Assembly: GCA_016787225.1 (NCBI GenBank)
Contig: JAEUUY010000030.1
Span: forward strand, 101,820-165,819
Length of the DNA: 64,000 nucleotides
DNA from: Chitinophagales bacterium
GTDB lineage: Bacteria; Bacteroidota; Bacteroidia; Chitinophagales; JADJOU01
Direction of reading: 5' to 3'
The notes beneath the pieces are model-generated. The model had not been told where the DNA came from. It saw only the letters and a list, made by a program, of their open reading frames with translations, and searched no databases. Below, one piece after another: positions 32,798 to 42,370 of this stretch; position 1 is the stretch's first letter; each line of letters starts with the position of its first letter. Both the position numbers and the translations under genes were made by a program.

Positions 32798-35555
32798 TAC
32801 TTCCTTGTTTTCGTTTGTTTTTAAATTTATAGACCATAGTCAACATAAAATAGCGAGTGAGTGCTTGATTGATGGTTTCACTTCGCGTATTCTGATACAG
32901 ACTTCTCCATATAGACCGATTTTGACCCAAAATATCATAGGCAGAAAATCGAAGTGTGAGCGCATTTTCCTTTAAGAAACTCTTTTCTAGACTTCCGTTT
33001 AGCAATATATAAGTCTGATTATCGGCAAAAGCCGCATTGCTCGGCAATATTTGATATTCAAATTCACCAATTAACTTAAACTGAAGAGGCAGTGTCAATT
33101 CTTGTTTGGTTGATATCTGATAGGTGAAGTTGTTTGTATTCTGAAAATTGGGATTATCTGAGCGCGCCTGATTCCAATCAAGGTTAAGAGTTAAGCTAGA
33201 TTGTAACAAACTGTCAATACTTTTACTCATTTCTAGATAAAATCCAGAGTTGATATTATTGGTGCGTATCAATCTAGAATTAAAATAGTTACTTCTATTA
33301 TTGAAACTCATCCAGAAACCAGGATCTATTTGCATTTTCAGCGGTTTAAAAAAGAATCCATACCATATACTTAAGTTTGCGGTATTATTTCCATTCACAT
33401 GCGTAAAGAAATTCTGCACAGCTCCATTTTCTGAAATAATAGTTGAGTCTACGATGTCATTGACAATATGTTTAAAGCTCACATTTGCCCAAAGATTAGT
33501 TTGCGATACCGGATACCAGAAATTATTCCTCAAACTAAAGGAATAATTCTCCGTAGGAGATAAGTTAGGGTTTCCTGTGGTGATATACTGTGGATTGGAA
33601 TTATCCGTAAATGGTTGTAATTGATTAATACGCGGGGCTACGACTCCTTTTCTAAAGTTTAAGGTCAAGGAGCTATTTCGTTTATACTTCCATGAAATAT
33701 TAGCTGTAGGGAGTATGTAGTTAAAGTTTCTTGCTAAATTAACTTCTCCAGAATCTAGGTGTTCTTGAGTCATCGAAACCTGATGCAATTTAGCTCCAAC
33801 AAACCAATCAACTTTTTTGCTCTTGTAGTTCAATTTTAGCTGCTCACTCCACGCATTGACATTGTAGTAATAATTGTTGCTTAAAGAAAGTATAGGCTGT
33901 GAATACTCATTGGTTAGCATATTTTTATTAAACGTATTGAAGAAAGAGGTATTTCTACCTAAGACATAGTTTAATCCAAATTCTGCATAAAATCCTTTAA
34001 TAAATAAAGGTTCTATATAACTAGCCGAAAGCTTGAGATTATTATTTTTATTGAATAATTGCGTATTCTGATCTTGACTCTGTGCAATAGAATCTCCATT
34101 TGACTTGTAAAGCCAGCCATTCATAATACTCTTTCTATCTCCACTTGTTTCTCTAGTTGAATAATCAATTTGTAAGCCTAACAGTCTACCTTTTTTTGTA
34201 AATTTTCTCTCATACTCTGCATTGATTTCATAGGATTCCGTTCTATTATTAAAAGGATTACGACGCAGAGATTTATTGACTAATACGGAATCGTAAAATA
34301 TGGTATTATCCGTTTGATTGAAGCCATCGTATTGCGACACATTGGCTGTAAAGCCTATATGTATTTTCTGCAAGGAATCTATGGTCTTGTCAATAGATAT
34401 TAACCCCGAGTTCTTAATATTCTTTGCATTGATGTAATTTTTATTTTCTACATCTTGGGTAGCTTCATTGAAAAATGTCGTACTATTATTCAATTGATCG
34501 CCATCAAAACTGCTCTGATTATGATTAAATCTCGCCTTCAAAACACCGCTTCCATCACTAAATTTTTGATTCAAATTTCCCCCTGTTTTTATGTTTTGAG
34601 GAATTACTTGCAAGGTATTTCCTGTACCTCCATCTCCTCCTTTGTCTATCCAGGCATCTAGGTCCTCGTCATAGACCCAGCTTTGATTATCTATACCCAT
34701 ATCGCGCATATCTTGCCAATTCATGCGCGCACGCATATTATCTGCGCTAAAAAATCCTGCGAGTTTCGTATTCTCTCGAAATACATTGGCCATGGCTGTA
34801 CTATTATATCTATTCGTATTACTATAGCCCTGTTCGAGTTTCCCGAAATATCCTTTCTTGGCATCGTCTTTCAATTTCAGATTGATGACCTTCATCTTTT
34901 CATCATCTGAACCAGTAGCATCTGATTTGCGTGTAGCGACATCAATGACTTCTACCTTATCTATCATACTAGCTTCAATATTTTTCGTAGCTACAGAGGC
35001 ATCTTCACCGAAAAAATCATCCCCATCAACTAAGACGCGTTCTACTTTTTTTCCCTGCGCTTTTATAGTACCATCTTTGGAAACCTGAATTCCAGGAAGT
35101 CGCTTGAGGAGGTCTTCCGTGCTGGAACCAGCTGGGAGCTTAAAGCTATCTGCTACGTAAGTCACCGTATCCCCATTCATAGTTATAGCTTTATTGGCAG
35201 TGACTATAACCGTTTGCAACACTTTACTTAGAGGAATTAAGGCAGCAGTATCTCTATACCGAGCCAATTTGTTATAGACAATTTCTGTACTATAGTCTAC
35301 ATATTTTTTATGAAAGATTCTGACTACGAGTGTATCCTTCATAGTATCAGCTTCAATTTTCAATTCACCCAAGCCATTACTTCGTGCATAGCCTATCATT
35401 TTGCGATTAGATTTTTTAATAAGTATGCAGGTAGCCCCTTGAATAGGTTTACTCGTAAGATTATCGTATACGTATGTTTGATAGGTATATTGACCTTGAA
35501 TTTTGCCCCCTATGAATAGCAGCAATGCTAATAATGTTAATTTCGTTTTAGACAT
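32781..35555 (-). CDS. Outer-membrane TonB-dependent-receptor-like protein with regulatory domain
   Basis: A 924-residue protein with a signal peptide (about 1-21) and a carboxypeptidase-regulatory-like domain (about 22-110, TYVYDNLTSKPIQGATCIL). A plug-like domain (about 115-240) has KLPAGSSTEDLLKRLPGIQV and VERVLVDGDDFFGEDASVATKNI. A large barrel follows, to the C-terminus. This belongs to the 'outer membrane beta-barrel family' common next to GLPGLI genes. No clear TonB box was identified and the ligand is unknown. It is transcriptionally coupled to the GLPGLI gene. Confidence 0.85.
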   Translation of the reverse strand: MSKTKLTLLALLLFIGGKIQGQYTYQTYVYDNLTSKPIQGATCILIKKSNRKMIGYARSNGLGELKIEADTMKDTLVVRIFHKKYVDYSTEIVYNKLARYRDTAALIPLSKVLQTVIVTANKAITMNGDTVTYVADSFKLPAGSSTEDLLKRLPGIQVSKDGTIKAQGKKVERVLVDGDDFFGEDASVATKNIEASMIDKVEVIDVATRKSDATGSDDEKMKVINLKLKDDAKKGYFGKLEQGYSNTNRYNSTAMANVFRENTKLAGFFSADNMRARMNWQDMRDMGIDNQSWVYDEDLDAWIDKGGDGGTGNTLQVIPQNIKTGGNLNQKFSDGSGVLKARFNHNQSSFDGDQLNNSTTFFNEATQDVENKNYINAKNIKNSGLISIDKTIDSLQKIHIGFTANVSQYDGFNQTDNTIFYDSVLVNKSLRRNPFNNRTESYEINAEYERKFTKKGRLLGLQIDYSTRETSGDRKSIMNGWLYKSNGDSIAQSQDQNTQLFNKNNNLKLSASYIEPLFIKGFYAEFGLNYVLGRNTSFFNTFNKNMLTNEYSQPILSLSNNYYYNVNAWSEQLKLNYKSKKVDWFVGAKLHQVSMTQEHLDSGEVNLARNFNYILPTANISWKYKRNSSLTLNFRKGVVAPRINQLQPFTDNSNPQYITTGNPNLSPTENYSFSLRNNFWYPVSQTNLWANVSFKHIVNDIVDSTIISENGAVQNFFTHVNGNNTANLSIWYGFFFKPLKMQIDPGFWMSFNNRSNYFNSRLIRTNNINSGFYLEMSKSIDSLLQSSLTLNLDWNQARSDNPNFQNTNNFTYQISTKQELTLPLQFKLIGEFEYQILPSNAAFADNQTYILLNGSLEKSFLKENALTLRFSAYDILGQNRSIWRSLYQNTRSETINQALTRYFMLTMVYKFKNKRKQGSNESDF

Positions 35556-35848
35556 TTCATTTAAAATAATACCAGTTTCTTATTTTGAAAAACATAACGT
35601 AAAAATTTAAAACTTATTTTTAAAGCTTATTTCATGATGTGTTTTCTACAGCGAAGGTAAAGCTAAAAACTGAATTTCAATGACAGAATAATGTCAAATT
35701 CTGCCAATTTATATTAAATAGTGTTGTGGGATTAGCGATAAGTGCTTATTAGTAAGATGAAAGTAAAATGAGAAATACGTTTAAAATCGAGATTTTCAAA
35801 ATTTATCAGGACATTATCATATCTTCAAATCTCCACATCATCATATCT

Positions 35849-37888
35849 TCATTTCACACTTGCTCCATTAGGCACATCCCCTATCGGAGATACAAATGCT
35901 AAGCCAGCGCCATTATCCGCAAAGAGTATCATACCTTTACTTTCTATACCTTTTATTTTTCTCGGAGCTAGATTAGCAAGAACTTGTACGCGTTTATTCA
36001 CGACATCCTCCACCTGAAATACATGTGCTATTCCTGAAACAATCGTTCTTACTTCATGTCCCATATCCACAGAAAGTTTCATCAATTTATCGGTACCCTC
36101 TACTCTCTCTGCGGTGAGAATAGTACCAATTATTATCTCCATTTTGGAGAAATCATCAAAGCTTATAAGATTCTCCTTTTTCTCTTCCTTTACCTCTTCT
36201 TGCACGATATCTTTGTGTGTTTTTTGATATAAATAATCTATTTGTTTTTGTATCACATCATCTTCCATTTTAGAAAACAAATGAAATGACTCTTTTACTT
36301 CATGTCCTGATGGCACTAAATCTTTTTCACCAATTCTATCCCAGCATAGGTCTCCACTCATATTGAGTTTATTCCATAACACCTTAGCGGTATTAGGCAA
36401 GAAAGGCTCAATTAAAATGGCAAAATTAGCTATGATTTGAAAACAATCGTATAATACTATTCCCGCATCTTTTGGATCGGTTTTTACCACCTTCCATGGT
36501 TCTTTTTCTGTCAAAATTTTATTGCCATGACGCGCCAACGACACTGCCTCAGCCAAGGCTTCTCGAAAAGAGTATGACTCTATAGCTGCAGCTACCTTTT
36601 CTTTCCTTTCTTTTATAATTTCTTTGAGCTCTGAACATTCGGAAGCTTGAGGCACTTTGCCCTCATAAAATTTATGTGTGAGAACAAAGATACGATTGAC
36701 CAAATTACCGACAATAGCTACCAGTTCTGAATTAACCTTTAACTGAAAATCTTTCCATGAAAAATCTGCATCTTTATTCTCTGGTAGGTTTGAGATTAGT
36801 GCATAGCGGAGTTCATCAATTTTATCTGGAAAGGCTTCTAAATATTCATACATCTCCAGACTCCATCGTCTGCTTGTACTCATTTTTTGCCCTTCTAGGT
36901 TTAGAAACTCATTGGCTGGCACATCTTCTGGCAAAATATAGTCTCCCGATGCTTTTAGCATTATAGGAAAAATAATACAATGAAATACAATATTATCTTT
37001 ACCTACAAAATGAACCAATTTGGTATCTTCATTTTTCCAATAAGGCTCCCAGGCTTTGTTATTATCCATGGCCCATTGTTTGGTAGCTGAGATATAACCT
37101 ATAGGGGCATCAAACCAAACATATAATATTTTACCTTCCGCATTCTCAATAGGAACTGGTACTCCCCAGTCACCATCTCGGGTCATAGAACGTGCCTGCA
37201 ATCCAGCATCTATCCAGCTTTTTGCTTGTCCATAGGTATTCGGTTTCCACCTACCTTTTTTGCCCTCTACCAACCATTCTTTAAGCCAAGGTTCATAATC
37301 ACCCAATTTGAAATACCAATTTTTAGTTTCTTTCAATATAGGCTTGTTGCCAGTAACTACCGAAATAGGATTTACTAAATCGATAGGATCTAAAGATTTG
37401 CCGCAACTTTCGCACTGATCGCCGAATGCTTTATCGCTAGAACAGTTAGGGCAGGTGCCTTGAATATATCTATCTGCCAGAAAGTTTTTGGTTTCTTCAT
37501 CATAATATTGCTCGGAAACACGCTCTTCAAAGAGTCCTTTTTTATAAAAATCTAGAAAAAATTCTTGGGCAGTTTCGAAATGCAATTTCTCTGTTGTTCT
37601 ATGGTAAATATCAAATGATATACCTAATTTATCGAAACATTTTTGAGATAAGGCATGATATTTATCTACCAAATCTCTTGGACTTACCTTTTCCTTTAAA
37701 GCCTGCATAGTAATAGCAGTGCCCAGCTCATCACTCCCACAGATAAATACAACATCTCTTTTCTGTAATCTAAGATAGCGAACATAAATATCAGCAGGCA
37801 AATAGGCTCCGGCAAGGTGACCGATATGCTTTGGTCCATTGACATAGGGCAAAGCTGCCGTGACAGTATATCTTTTTATTTCTTTCAT
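35849..37888 (-). CDS. metG: Methionyl-tRNA synthetase
   Basis: A 679-residue class I synthetase charging tRNA-Met. The HIGH signature is at residues 21-24 (KHIGHLAGAYLPADIYVRY). A zinc knuckle with two CxxC pairs (CPNCSSDKAFGDQCESCGKS, about 144-163) follows, then a KMSKS-equivalent KMSTS. The C-terminal EMAP/Trbp-like tRNA-binding domain spans about 575-679 (ISFDDFSKMEIIIGTI, then LAPRKIKGIESKGMIL). The KMSTS variant is usual in the phylum. The downstream 3' side near 35810-35850 has short ATCATATCTTCA repeats. Confidence 0.96.
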   Translation of the reverse strand: MKEIKRYTVTAALPYVNGPKHIGHLAGAYLPADIYVRYLRLQKRDVVFICGSDELGTAITMQALKEKVSPRDLVDKYHALSQKCFDKLGISFDIYHRTTEKLHFETAQEFFLDFYKKGLFEERVSEQYYDEETKNFLADRYIQGTCPNCSSDKAFGDQCESCGKSLDPIDLVNPISVVTGNKPILKETKNWYFKLGDYEPWLKEWLVEGKKGRWKPNTYGQAKSWIDAGLQARSMTRDGDWGVPVPIENAEGKILYVWFDAPIGYISATKQWAMDNNKAWEPYWKNEDTKLVHFVGKDNIVFHCIIFPIMLKASGDYILPEDVPANEFLNLEGQKMSTSRRWSLEMYEYLEAFPDKIDELRYALISNLPENKDADFSWKDFQLKVNSELVAIVGNLVNRIFVLTHKFYEGKVPQASECSELKEIIKERKEKVAAAIESYSFREALAEAVSLARHGNKILTEKEPWKVVKTDPKDAGIVLYDCFQIIANFAILIEPFLPNTAKVLWNKLNMSGDLCWDRIGEKDLVPSGHEVKESFHLFSKMEDDVIQKQIDYLYQKTHKDIVQEEVKEEKKENLISFDDFSKMEIIIGTILTAERVEGTDKLMKLSVDMGHEVRTIVSGIAHVFQVEDVVNKRVQVLANLAPRKIKGIESKGMILFADNGAGLAFVSPIGDVPNGASVK

Positions 37889-37916
37889 TATTTGACAAAA
37901 ATAGAATATATAAAAA

Positions 37917-37945
37917 AAATAGCTCCGAACAATTCGGAGCTATTT
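37917..37945 (-). terminator. Intrinsic terminator of the OmpA/TSP3 gene
   Basis: Arms AAATAGCTCCGAA (37917-37929) and TTCGGAGCTATTT (37933-37945) around CAA. On the minus strand it is followed by a run of T, and it lies 25 bases after the CDS end at 37970, upstream of metG. Confidence 0.85.
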
Positions 37946-37969
37946 AATATTCGTATTAAACGTAATTAA

Positions 37970-39676
37970 TTACTTCTTACCAGCTTTCAAACCAGGGTGT
38001 GGAGAAGGAGGGTTACTAGCACCTGTTTCACCTTCTTGAGCGTTTCTAAACATAACAGCTCTGTCAGCATCTTGATCACCTGTACCTTCTAGATTATATC
38101 TCACAATAAATCTATCTCTTGATACACCGAATCGCTCCTCTAGATAACCAGCTACTTCCATAGCTCTATTATAAGATAACTGCTCGTTATACTTACCATT
38201 CTTATTATTTCTGTCATTGATACCATTGACGACTAATTTCATATCTGGGCATTTCTGCATTCTTTCTCCAATTGATTGAAGCGCTACTGCACTATTCGAA
38301 TTTAGACCGTATCTATCTTTTTCAAATGTAATAGAAGGTAATGTAACCTCAGCACAATCACCTGCAGGCTTAACCGCTGGCTTTACTGGCTGAACAGCTT
38401 TTTTCTCTAGTTCTGCACAACAAGCCGGAGGTGGCACCTTAGCTACACCTTGATTATCTACTGGATAACCAGCTGGTGAGAATGGCTCTTTATCATCACA
38501 ATCTACTAAACCATCTTTATCACTATCTAGCATGACTCCTTTGGTATCTACAGGACAACCTTCTCTAGAAGCCGGCTCTTGATCTAAAATGTTAGGAACT
38601 CCATCACCATCATCATCAGCAAATGCAGCATTGATTTCTTTTCTAGGATTCATCTCTGCTAACTTTTTCTGAAGTTCTTCGTTTGGATTTCTCCAATACA
38701 ATGGAGCCTGAGTTCCTTTTCCTAAGTTATAGTTTACCTTTAAGGTTGTCTGATGAACCATATCGTTCATTTGACTGTAAGATGGTTGACTAAAACTCTG
38801 TGTATTATTAAAATTAGCAAAACGCTCTCCATCTAAATAGTCATCAAATACGTAGAATACTCTATGCTCCAAAGAAGCACTAAATCTATTAGTAATTTTT
38901 CTATTAATACTGCCTCCAAATGCTGCTGCTGGAACAATTACATAACCCCCTATGGTAGCTTTTCCACCATTATTGGCGGCTGAAGACTCATATACACCAT
39001 CGAACAGGTTATCGTATTGCTCTCCTACTCTATTTTTAGCTCTTTGATCGCTGTTATTTGCGTTAGCGTTTGGATTATTAGGATCAAATGTTGGCAAATT
39101 GGAATTGTAAATATTCAACAATGCATTGCTAGCATTTCGATTAAAATCTATTCTCGTTCTATATAAAAATATAGCAGGTCCTGCAAAAAGATCAACTGTC
39201 CATTTTGGATTCATTTTTTTCATTCCTCCATTTCCTACAGTGAGAACCTGATCCCAAGATAAGGAATGAGAATACATCCTAGAGGAAACAAACCACATAT
39301 TATCATTTGGATTGTTAGTCCACCCGTTAGCCACAGCTGTGTAATGTGGTCTAAAATCAGCCATAGTAGCTGTACCATAATTATACTGCCATCTCCAAGA
39401 AAAACTGTTTGATAACGCCTTTCTTGCATGGATACCAAAGGTAGAATTGTTGAAATCTAACTTAACTCTTGAGCTTACATCACCCCAAACGTAATTCAAA
39501 CCACCAGAAATTCCTATTTCCCAAGGATTTGCGTTAGAATTATTCGAAGAAATTTTCTTCTTTGGAGCTGGAGCCGGAGCTGCCTCTACAGGTGCTGTAG
39601 TTTCTGTTTTTTTCTCTTGTGCGCTTAATGAAAAGCCTACGAAAACAAGAACTAAAAGCAATACATTTTTATTCAT
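37970..39676 (-). CDS. OmpA-family protein with TSP3 repeats
   Basis: A 568-residue outer-membrane protein. The signal peptide (1-19) is followed by a Pro/Ala/Lys linker and a beta-barrel (about 50-335) rich in Asn and aromatic strands. Calcium-binding TSP3-type segments (DDDGDGVPNILDQEP and DSDKDGLVDCDDKEP, about 355-400) and a Cys-containing linker follow. The OmpA C-terminal domain (about 425-545) carries NGINDRN and LSYNRAMEVAGYLEERFGV. It likely bridges outer membrane and peptidoglycan. It is monocistronic, with its own TAACTTTG -7 box and an intrinsic terminator. Confidence 0.88.
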   Translation of the reverse strand: MNKNVLLLVLVFVGFSLSAQEKKTETTAPVEAAPAPAPKKKISSNNSNANPWEIGISGGLNYVWGDVSSRVKLDFNNSTFGIHARKALSNSFSWRWQYNYGTATMADFRPHYTAVANGWTNNPNDNMWFVSSRMYSHSLSWDQVLTVGNGGMKKMNPKWTVDLFAGPAIFLYRTRIDFNRNASNALLNIYNSNLPTFDPNNPNANANNSDQRAKNRVGEQYDNLFDGVYESSAANNGGKATIGGYVIVPAAAFGGSINRKITNRFSASLEHRVFYVFDDYLDGERFANFNNTQSFSQPSYSQMNDMVHQTTLKVNYNLGKGTQAPLYWRNPNEELQKKLAEMNPRKEINAAFADDDGDGVPNILDQEPASREGCPVDTKGVMLDSDKDGLVDCDDKEPFSPAGYPVDNQGVAKVPPPACCAELEKKAVQPVKPAVKPAGDCAEVTLPSITFEKDRYGLNSNSAVALQSIGERMQKCPDMKLVVNGINDRNNKNGKYNEQLSYNRAMEVAGYLEERFGVSRDRFIVRYNLEGTGDQDADRAVMFRNAQEGETGASNPPSPHPGLKAGKK

Positions 39677-39703
39677 ATAAATATAGATTTTTTACGACGA
39701 GCA

Positions 39704-39711
39704 CAAAGTTA
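39704..39711 (-). promoter_or_regulatory. -7 box TAACTTTG for the OmpA/TSP3 gene
   Basis: Minus-strand TAACTTTG, a TAnnTTTG match 27 bases before the ATG at 39676. The upstream region is T/A-rich without a clear -33 TTG. Confidence 0.45.
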
Positions 39712-39740
39712 TAGTTTTTTTAAAAATAGCAGGTTTTTTT

Positions 39741-40715
39741 TTACATTTCTTTGATTTTACCCTGATTTATCAGTTTTTCAAGGGTAGAATTATAGTCTAA
39801 ATATGACTTTGATGCTATTTTCTGGGGATTTCTATACAATATACCCATAGCTACGGGCATATCTGAAAATTTTCCATGACCAAGTTGGGTGAGCATTTGA
39901 GCTTTTGACAGTGAGGATTCGTCGTGAATCCAAATTTTAGAAGCATCCATGCTATCAACTCTCACTTTTTTAAGTTCAAAATCTTCATAAATAATAGTCC
40001 ATTCATTGCTTTCTCCAAATAGAATAGGCTGTCCATGTTCTAATCGAATGATTTTTTCTGCTTGATTTCTTTTATCGATAATGGGATCAAAGACGCCATC
40101 GTTAAAAATAGGGCAATTTTGCAAAATCTCAACTAACGAGGAGCCCCGATGTTCCTGAGCTTCTACCATATACTTTTGAATATATGTGGCATCGCGATCA
40201 AAGGTTCTGCAAACAAAACCAGAGCCAACCGTCAAAGCAAGATGTAAGGCATTGATCGAATTTTCTTCATTCCCTGTAGGCGATGATTTTGAAAACTGAC
40301 CTAGCTCCGAAGTGGGGGAGTATTGTCCTTTTGTCAAACCATAGATATGATTATTAAAGAGTAAAACACTTAGATTAATATCCCTCCTAAAGAGATGTAA
40401 AAAATGATTCCCGCCTATTGATAAACCATCTCCATCTCCTGTAATAACCCACACATTCATTTCTGGCTTAGATAGCTTAATGCCAGTAGCTATAGGCAAA
40501 GCACGACCATGAATGGTGTGGAATCCGTATGTATTCATATAGTAAGGTAATCTGGATGCACACCCAATACCTGATACCACGACGGTTTTCTCTGGCTTAA
40601 TTCCAGACTTGGCTAATGCTGACTGAAAATGTTTAAGTATAGCATGATCACCGCATCCTGGGCACCACTTTACTTCATTTTGATTGCTAAAATCACGTGC
40701 AGTACTAAACGACAT
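39741..40715 (-). CDS. korB: 2-oxoacid:ferredoxin oxidoreductase beta subunit (KorB-like)
   Basis: A 324-residue thiamine-diphosphate-binding subunit. It shows the N-terminal KWCPGCGDHAILKHFQ cysteine motif and the ThDP motif VITGDGDGLSIGGNHFLH ... NNHIYGLTKGQ. This is the beta part of 2-oxoglutarate (or pyruvate) ferredoxin oxidoreductase, which decarboxylates the 2-oxoacid to acyl-CoA. The expected alpha/gamma partner (korA) is not adjacent: an OmpA gene lies downstream and a 49-residue lipoprotein gene overlaps its first 11 bases upstream. The substrate is therefore assigned at subfamily level. Confidence 0.85.
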   Translation of the reverse strand: MSFSTARDFSNQNEVKWCPGCGDHAILKHFQSALAKSGIKPEKTVVVSGIGCASRLPYYMNTYGFHTIHGRALPIATGIKLSKPEMNVWVITGDGDGLSIGGNHFLHLFRRDINLSVLLFNNHIYGLTKGQYSPTSELGQFSKSSPTGNEENSINALHLALTVGSGFVCRTFDRDATYIQKYMVEAQEHRGSSLVEILQNCPIFNDGVFDPIIDKRNQAEKIIRLEHGQPILFGESNEWTIIYEDFELKKVRVDSMDASKIWIHDESSLSKAQMLTQLGHGKFSDMPVAMGILYRNPQKIASKSYLDYNSTLEKLINQGKIKEM

Positions 40716-40854
40716 TCCAATTTGTCTTAGTTTTATCTAAATAGAATGAAGTTTTAGCCTTTGGGCAATTACAACCTTTTTTGAATATACTACAACCTGC
40801 CATAGCAGTTAATGCAAGTATTAAAATGCCAAGAATAATCTGTTTTTTAATCAT
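40705..40854 (-). CDS. Small lipoprotein (49 residues) overlapping korB
   Basis: A short gene from ATG at 40854 to TAG at 40705. The product begins MIKKQIILGILILALTAMAG, with Cys21 as the probable lipidated residue, followed by SIFKKGCNCPKAKTSFYLDK. A basic N-region, hydrophobic core and Ala-Met-Ala-Gly-Cys form an acceptable lipobox. Its last 11 bases overlap the korB start, giving translational coupling. It lies 5 bases after the OstA-like gene. Small Cys-rich lipoproteins of this kind are easy to miss in gene calling; function unknown. Confidence 0.75.
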   Translation of the reverse strand: MIKKQIILGILILALTAMAGCSIFKKGCNCPKAKTSFYLDKTKTNWNVV

Positions 40855-40859
40855 ATAAC

Positions 40860-42365
40860 TTATAAATCATCTTTTGAACGAGGTCTTAATGCAGACTTCC
40901 ACACAAAATTAATTAAAAACCGATTAGACTCCGTGATTTCTTTTACAGGAAAAAACACCGCCTTTGGATTCTCATAAAAAATGACCTCCTTAGGTTTACT
41001 GGTATCATAAATCATTTTCAAACTATAACTCTCGCTGCTATTTAACCCTAGATAGCCCTTACCTTCTTCCTTACCATAATAAATAGATTTTGTATTGCCA
41101 AAAGCATAGAGATAATCTAACTTACCATCTTTAAAGAAAAAATGACTTGTATCGCTACTTACCTGATTAAAATGTCCTTTAGCCTCTTCTTGTTGAGCCA
41201 TGAATGAATTACCAAATACGTTGATTCGCTTAGGCTTTTTATTCTTTAAATATATGTATAGGTGAAGTCCCGATAACTGGCTCTCTTCCTGCCAAATAAA
41301 TGCGCTATCTCTTAGATAGATAGTAGAATCTACTGTTTTGTATATCATAGTATCGCCTATAGCTTGAAAATCTGCGTTATATAATCTTACATTCTTGAGA
41401 GCTTTCATAATTTTCTCTTCTTTATTGATAGACTGATTAATGAGAATATCGCCACGAATAAAGGTAGGCTTGTTGTCAGTGGATTCTAAAATCAAGACGG
41501 GTCGGTTATAAGCTATGATATCTTTATTATCGTTATACATATAAGCAGAGTCTCCAAATAGGTGGGTCTTAGCAGCTGTATCATGGTATTCAAAGGTTTT
41601 ATAGATATAGCTTTTCCCTTGATTTTTATCATAAAAAATGGAATCTGTCAATAACCAACTTGGGGGATTGTATATATAGGTACCTCTCCCGAAACTAGAT
41701 TGATCTTTCTCTTCATCGTGCCAGCCAGAGTTGCACCATATATATCCGCTATCATTATCTATTTTGGTACTCGTTTTAAAAATACTTCGTTTGAGCTTAG
41801 TATTATACATGAGTGAATCGGACTCAAGCCTATATTTTGGATGATTGACTCGCACATTTTGTCTAAATAGTGCTAGATTTTCTCTAGTATAAAATGTTCC
41901 AGTCTGAGATGTTATTTCTGATTCTTCATTAATCATTTTTCCTCCAGTCAGATATTGTCCTACGTCATTATTTAAATCATAGGTGATATCCTCTGCATAG
42001 AGTTTTGCCTTTTTCTCTACTAGAATAACATTGCCACGAAGAATAGCAACTTTTTGAAGACTAAGATAATTTAACTTGTCCCCATAAGCATTGGCACCGT
42101 TTTTTTTTCGTATATGCACGTGCCCGAAAGCATCTATGTTATTGTTGGTATAAACTACCGCCGAGTCACAATCTATATAATTTAACTTATGGCGCAATTT
42201 AACATTACCTACAAGTATTCTTATACTTTCTCCGTTCACGGTCTCCATGATACCCTGATCAGTGGGGGGAAGAATCTCCACCTCATACTTTTCCTGAGAA
42301 AAAAGTTGATAAGAAAAACTAAGTAAAAAGCAAACTGCTAAGCTACTAAGACGTTTAGCCTCCAT
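40860..42365 (-). CDS. OstA-like (LptA/LptD-N-type) protein
   Basis: A 501-residue exported protein with a signal peptide (about 1-22). It then consists of OstA-like repeated beta-strands: VKLRHKLNYIDCDSAVVYTNNNIDAFGHVHI and LRGNVILVEKKAKLYAEDITYDLN are typical. OstA/LptA-type proteins form the periplasmic bridge that carries lipopolysaccharide to the outer membrane. This is the large Bacteroidota variant without a barrel. The gene is 5 bases from the MlaD/MCE gene, so the pair is a lipid-transport operon leading into the lipoprotein and korB. Confidence 0.85.
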   Translation of the reverse strand: MEAKRLSSLAVCFLLSFSYQLFSQEKYEVEILPPTDQGIMETVNGESIRILVGNVKLRHKLNYIDCDSAVVYTNNNIDAFGHVHIRKKNGANAYGDKLNYLSLQKVAILRGNVILVEKKAKLYAEDITYDLNNDVGQYLTGGKMINEESEITSQTGTFYTRENLALFRQNVRVNHPKYRLESDSLMYNTKLKRSIFKTSTKIDNDSGYIWCNSGWHDEEKDQSSFGRGTYIYNPPSWLLTDSIFYDKNQGKSYIYKTFEYHDTAAKTHLFGDSAYMYNDNKDIIAYNRPVLILESTDNKPTFIRGDILINQSINKEEKIMKALKNVRLYNADFQAIGDTMIYKTVDSTIYLRDSAFIWQEESQLSGLHLYIYLKNKKPKRINVFGNSFMAQQEEAKGHFNQVSSDTSHFFFKDGKLDYLYAFGNTKSIYYGKEEGKGYLGLNSSESYSLKMIYDTSKPKEVIFYENPKAVFFPVKEITESNRFLINFVWKSALRPRSKDDL

Positions 42366-42370
42366 ATGAC

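Noticed and set aside
35805..35850. Short ATCATATCTTCA repeats by metG
   Set aside because: Only two imperfect copies in low-complexity intergenic DNA; not a mobile element or array.
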